Origin: Candidatus Latescibacterota bacterium
Lineage (GTDB): Bacteria; Krumholzibacteriota; Krumholzibacteriia; WVZY01; JAKEHA01
Length of the DNA stretch: 15,718 nucleotides
Assembly: GCA_022615275.1 (NCBI GenBank)
Contig: JAKEHA010000118.1
Span: 1-15,718 of the forward strand
Direction of reading: 5' to 3'
Numbering within the stretch: the first letter of the stretch is position 1; the number at the start of each line of letters is the position of its first letter. The translations under genes and the position numbers were made by a program. Positions 13,887-15,718 of the stretch are shown in pieces. The notes beneath the pieces are model-generated. The model ran no database searches, had not been told where the DNA came from, and worked only from the letters and a program-made list of their open reading frames with translations.

Positions 13887-15718
13887 CTATTTCAGCAACA
13901 CCAACTTGCGCGAAACGCGCGCGTCGCCGACTTCGAGACGCGCGAAATAGACTCCGGACGCGGCCGGACGACCGACGTCGTCGACGCCGTTCCAATACGC
14001 AACATATGTTCCCGGTCGCCGCGACTCGTTCACCAGCGTGGCCACCCGCGCGCCGGTAACCGAATAGACGGCAAGCACGACCCGCGTCTCGCCGCCCCCG
14101 ACAGCCCCGCCCACGATGAACGAGATGCGCGTCGACGGGTTGAACGGATTCGGGTAGTTGGCACCCAGGTCGGTCTGGTACACGCGCGGCCCGTCGCTGG
14201 CGGTCAGCGTGGTGACGTCGCGGTCGCGGCTGTTGCTCCAGGCGCTGGCGTGGTTCTCGGCGTCCACCGCGCGCACGCGGAAGCGCCACAGGCCCGTCGA
14301 CGGGGGAAGAAAATCGTACTCGCCGCCGGTGACACCGCTCGCAACGGTGGTGATGCTGGCGCACGCGGGCACCGGGAAGATATTGTCGATGCGGACGCCG
14401 AGGGTTCCGAGCACGCCGCCGTCGGTGACGTAAACGACGCGCGCCCCGATGTCCTGCCCCAGATACGCGGTGAGCGGAAAAATCGCGTCGATCCAGCCGC
14501 CGCTCGAGCCGGTGAAGCCGTGGCCGCGATTCAACCCGTTGGGATTGCTCGAGGTCGTGATGTTGCCCGGAATCGGCGTCCATGTTGCGCCGCCGTCGGT
14601 GCTCACGTCGACGTAGCCGTAATCGTAGTCGATCTCCACGTTGTAGTTCACCTTGAACGTGAGCGTGTCCGTGGTCGCGTCGACGACGAGCGGCTGTGCC
14701 ATGGTGATGGTCGAGAACAGGTTGTTCAGATTCCCCGAGTAGTAGCCGCCCCCGGCGAATCCGCCCGCGATGTACGAGAACCCGCCCGGCGTCCATCCGG
14801 TCAGCGCGGGTGTCGCGGTGTCGGTGAAGGTGGTCGGGTCGTAACAACCTTCGATCGTGTACGACGACGCCGGGTTCGGATCCTGCGGGTCCTGCGGCTG
14901 CCACGAGATGCGGCTGACGGCGTTCCCGAAGGGCGCCTGCACGACGTTCTGGTCCGGAGCCCACGGCCCCACTACGCGGTACGGATTGTCGGCGAAGCGG
15001 AGGAGCTTCATGTTCATCGGAAGGAGAAGATTGAACGTCGGCACGATCAGGGTCTCATCGGGACCGAAACCGCCCTGTGCCGCGCTATTGATCTCGGGCG
15101 TGTACGCGAAGATCTTCGGCTTCGTCGTCTGCTCGCCGTAACCCCAGTCGTCGGCGTCGCCGTTGGTGATGTAGATGGCACCGCTGGCCGCGTTGCCGGC
15201 CAGATAGCCGTTGTCCTCCACCAGCGTATCCGCCAGCGCCGCGATCGCTTCGTGGTCCGGGGTGTTGGCGGGAATGTACCCCCACCCGTACAGCAACAGC
15301 TCGCCGTAGCTGTGGTACGAGAGCCAGGTCGTGAACTCGCGCTGGTTGACGAAGTCGCGGATGACCTGCGTCTCCGGCTCGGAGAACTCTCCGGGGCCGC
15401 GGTAGACGTCGCTGAACGTGTTCGGGGAAGACCCGATGTTGTCGTAGCCCCACTGGTAGCCGTAATTCCGATTCAAGTCGACGCCGAAGAACCCGTCCAG
15501 ATTGTCGCGGCGGTTCTTGCGCCACCACGTGCTGGGGGAGCCGGCGTGGTTCAACTGCACGTAGTAGTGCCCGTCGGGATTGACCATCGGTATGAAATAG
15601 ATCTCGCGCGAGTCGACGTAGTTGGTAATGGTCGCGTTGGAGCCGTAGTTCTGGAGCAGGTACTGCGCGAACAAGAGCGGCATCTCGACGCTCATGAGTT
15701 CGCGCGCGTGGTGGTTGC
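13887..15718 (-). CDS. M14 zinc carboxypeptidase with C-terminal YPNPFNP domain, 5' end missing
   Basis: The frame stays open to the right edge, giving the last 609 residues (numbered from the first complete codon); signal peptide and start lie outside. The visible start, NHHAREL, is the M14 zinc motif HxxE (H3, E6). The pocket follows: GVDLNRN (N82, R83, substrate carboxylate), WLSYHSYGE (third zinc ligand H135) and YTPEIN (catalytic E208). Expected reaction: release of C-terminal amino acids from peptides. From about 240 come an FN3-like strand set, a jelly-roll region similar to cleaved-adhesin/immune-inhibitor A modules (about 285-430), another FN3-like part, and at 506-609 a FlgD/T9SS type A-like beta-sandwich with YPNPFNPST and a final GVYFARLEVGDARVSRKLVLLK-type ending. 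Such tails mark secreted or surface proteins; whether this host has a type IX system is unknown. The protein probably scavenges peptides outside the cell. Confidence 0.93.
   Translation of the reverse strand, partial: NHHARELMSVEMPLLFAQYLLQNYGSNATITNYVDSREIYFIPMVNPDGHYYVQLNHAGSPSTWWRKNRRDNLDGFFGVDLNRNYGYQWGYDNIGSSPNTFSDVYRGPGEFSEPETQVIRDFVNQREFTTWLSYHSYGELLLYGWGYIPANTPDHEAIAALADTLVEDNGYLAGNAASGAIYITNGDADDWGYGEQTTKPKIFAYTPEINSAAQGGFGPDETLIVPTFNLLLPMNMKLLRFADNPYRVVGPWAPDQNVVQAPFGNAVSRISWQPQDPQDPNPASSYTIEGCYDPTTFTDTATPALTGWTPGGFSYIAGGFAGGGYYSGNLNNLFSTITMAQPLVVDATTDTLTFKVNYNVEIDYDYGYVDVSTDGGATWTPIPGNITTSSNPNGLNRGHGFTGSSGGWIDAIFPLTAYLGQDIGARVVYVTDGGVLGTLGVRIDNIFPVPACASITTVASGVTGGEYDFLPPSTGLWRFRVRAVDAENHASAWSNSRDRDVTTLTASDGPRVYQTDLGANYPNPFNPSTRISFIVGGAVGGGETRVVLAVYSVTGARVATLVNESRRPGTYVAYWNGVDDVGRPAASGVYFARLEVGDARVSRKLVLLK

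Noticed and set aside
13565..14059. Plus-strand open frame of 164 codons across the intergenic region
   Set aside because: It is rich in Arg and Pro, runs into the M14 gene in antisense, and has no recognisable domain or ribosome site.

Overview
The window is 15.7 kb of GC-rich bacterial DNA with nine protein genes (two cut by the window edges), densely packed, with several 4-bp gene overlaps. The TamA/TamB pair, an RND efflux pump and a periplasm-type M23 peptidase indicate a diderm (Gram-negative) cell. The UGA codon inside selD means the host decodes selenocysteine. The secreted carboxypeptidase ends in a YPNPFNP-type beta-sandwich tail, common in FCB-group and allied candidate phyla (Eisenbacteria- or Krumholzibacteriota-like lineages). 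That affiliation is an inference from gene content only; there is no rRNA or marker gene here to settle it.

Layout. 1-891: 3' end of a hydrophobe/amphiphile efflux (HAE1, AcrB-like) RND permease. 905-1210: a small membrane protein, perhaps frameshifted. 1353-6850: tamA and tamB, overlapping by ATGA, an envelope-biogenesis operon. 6847-6885: a compact set of inverted repeats carrying a -10-like box. 6896-7747: a PEP mutase/isocitrate lyase superfamily enzyme. 7761-10736: a 991-residue fusion of Ser/Thr kinase, membrane anchor, SUMF1-like domain and alpha/beta hydrolase. 10769-11818: selD, encoded as a selenoprotein (U19), with a candidate SECIS hairpin. 11815-12225: an HXXEE-motif membrane protein overlapping selD by ATGA. 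Minus strand: 13586-12222, an M23 LytM-type peptidase whose stop shares the palindrome CTAG with the HXXEE gene; then a 300-bp gap with a terminator-like hairpin; then an M14 zinc carboxypeptidase running off the right edge.

Working together. TamA and TamB form one outer-membrane assembly and transport module. SelD makes selenophosphate for Sec-tRNA synthesis, and here needs selenocysteine itself, a self-dependent loop. The kinase fusion has a predicted membrane anchor, with the kinase in the cytoplasm and probably the sensor/hydrolase part outside. The other genes look like separate housekeeping or secreted functions. I found no CRISPR, phage, IS element, tRNA or rRNA. The least ordinary items are the triple-domain kinase, the Sec-containing SelD with its second Cys replaced by Ser, and two genes with a -10 box almost touching the start codon and no Shine-Dalgarno, which suggests leaderless transcription.
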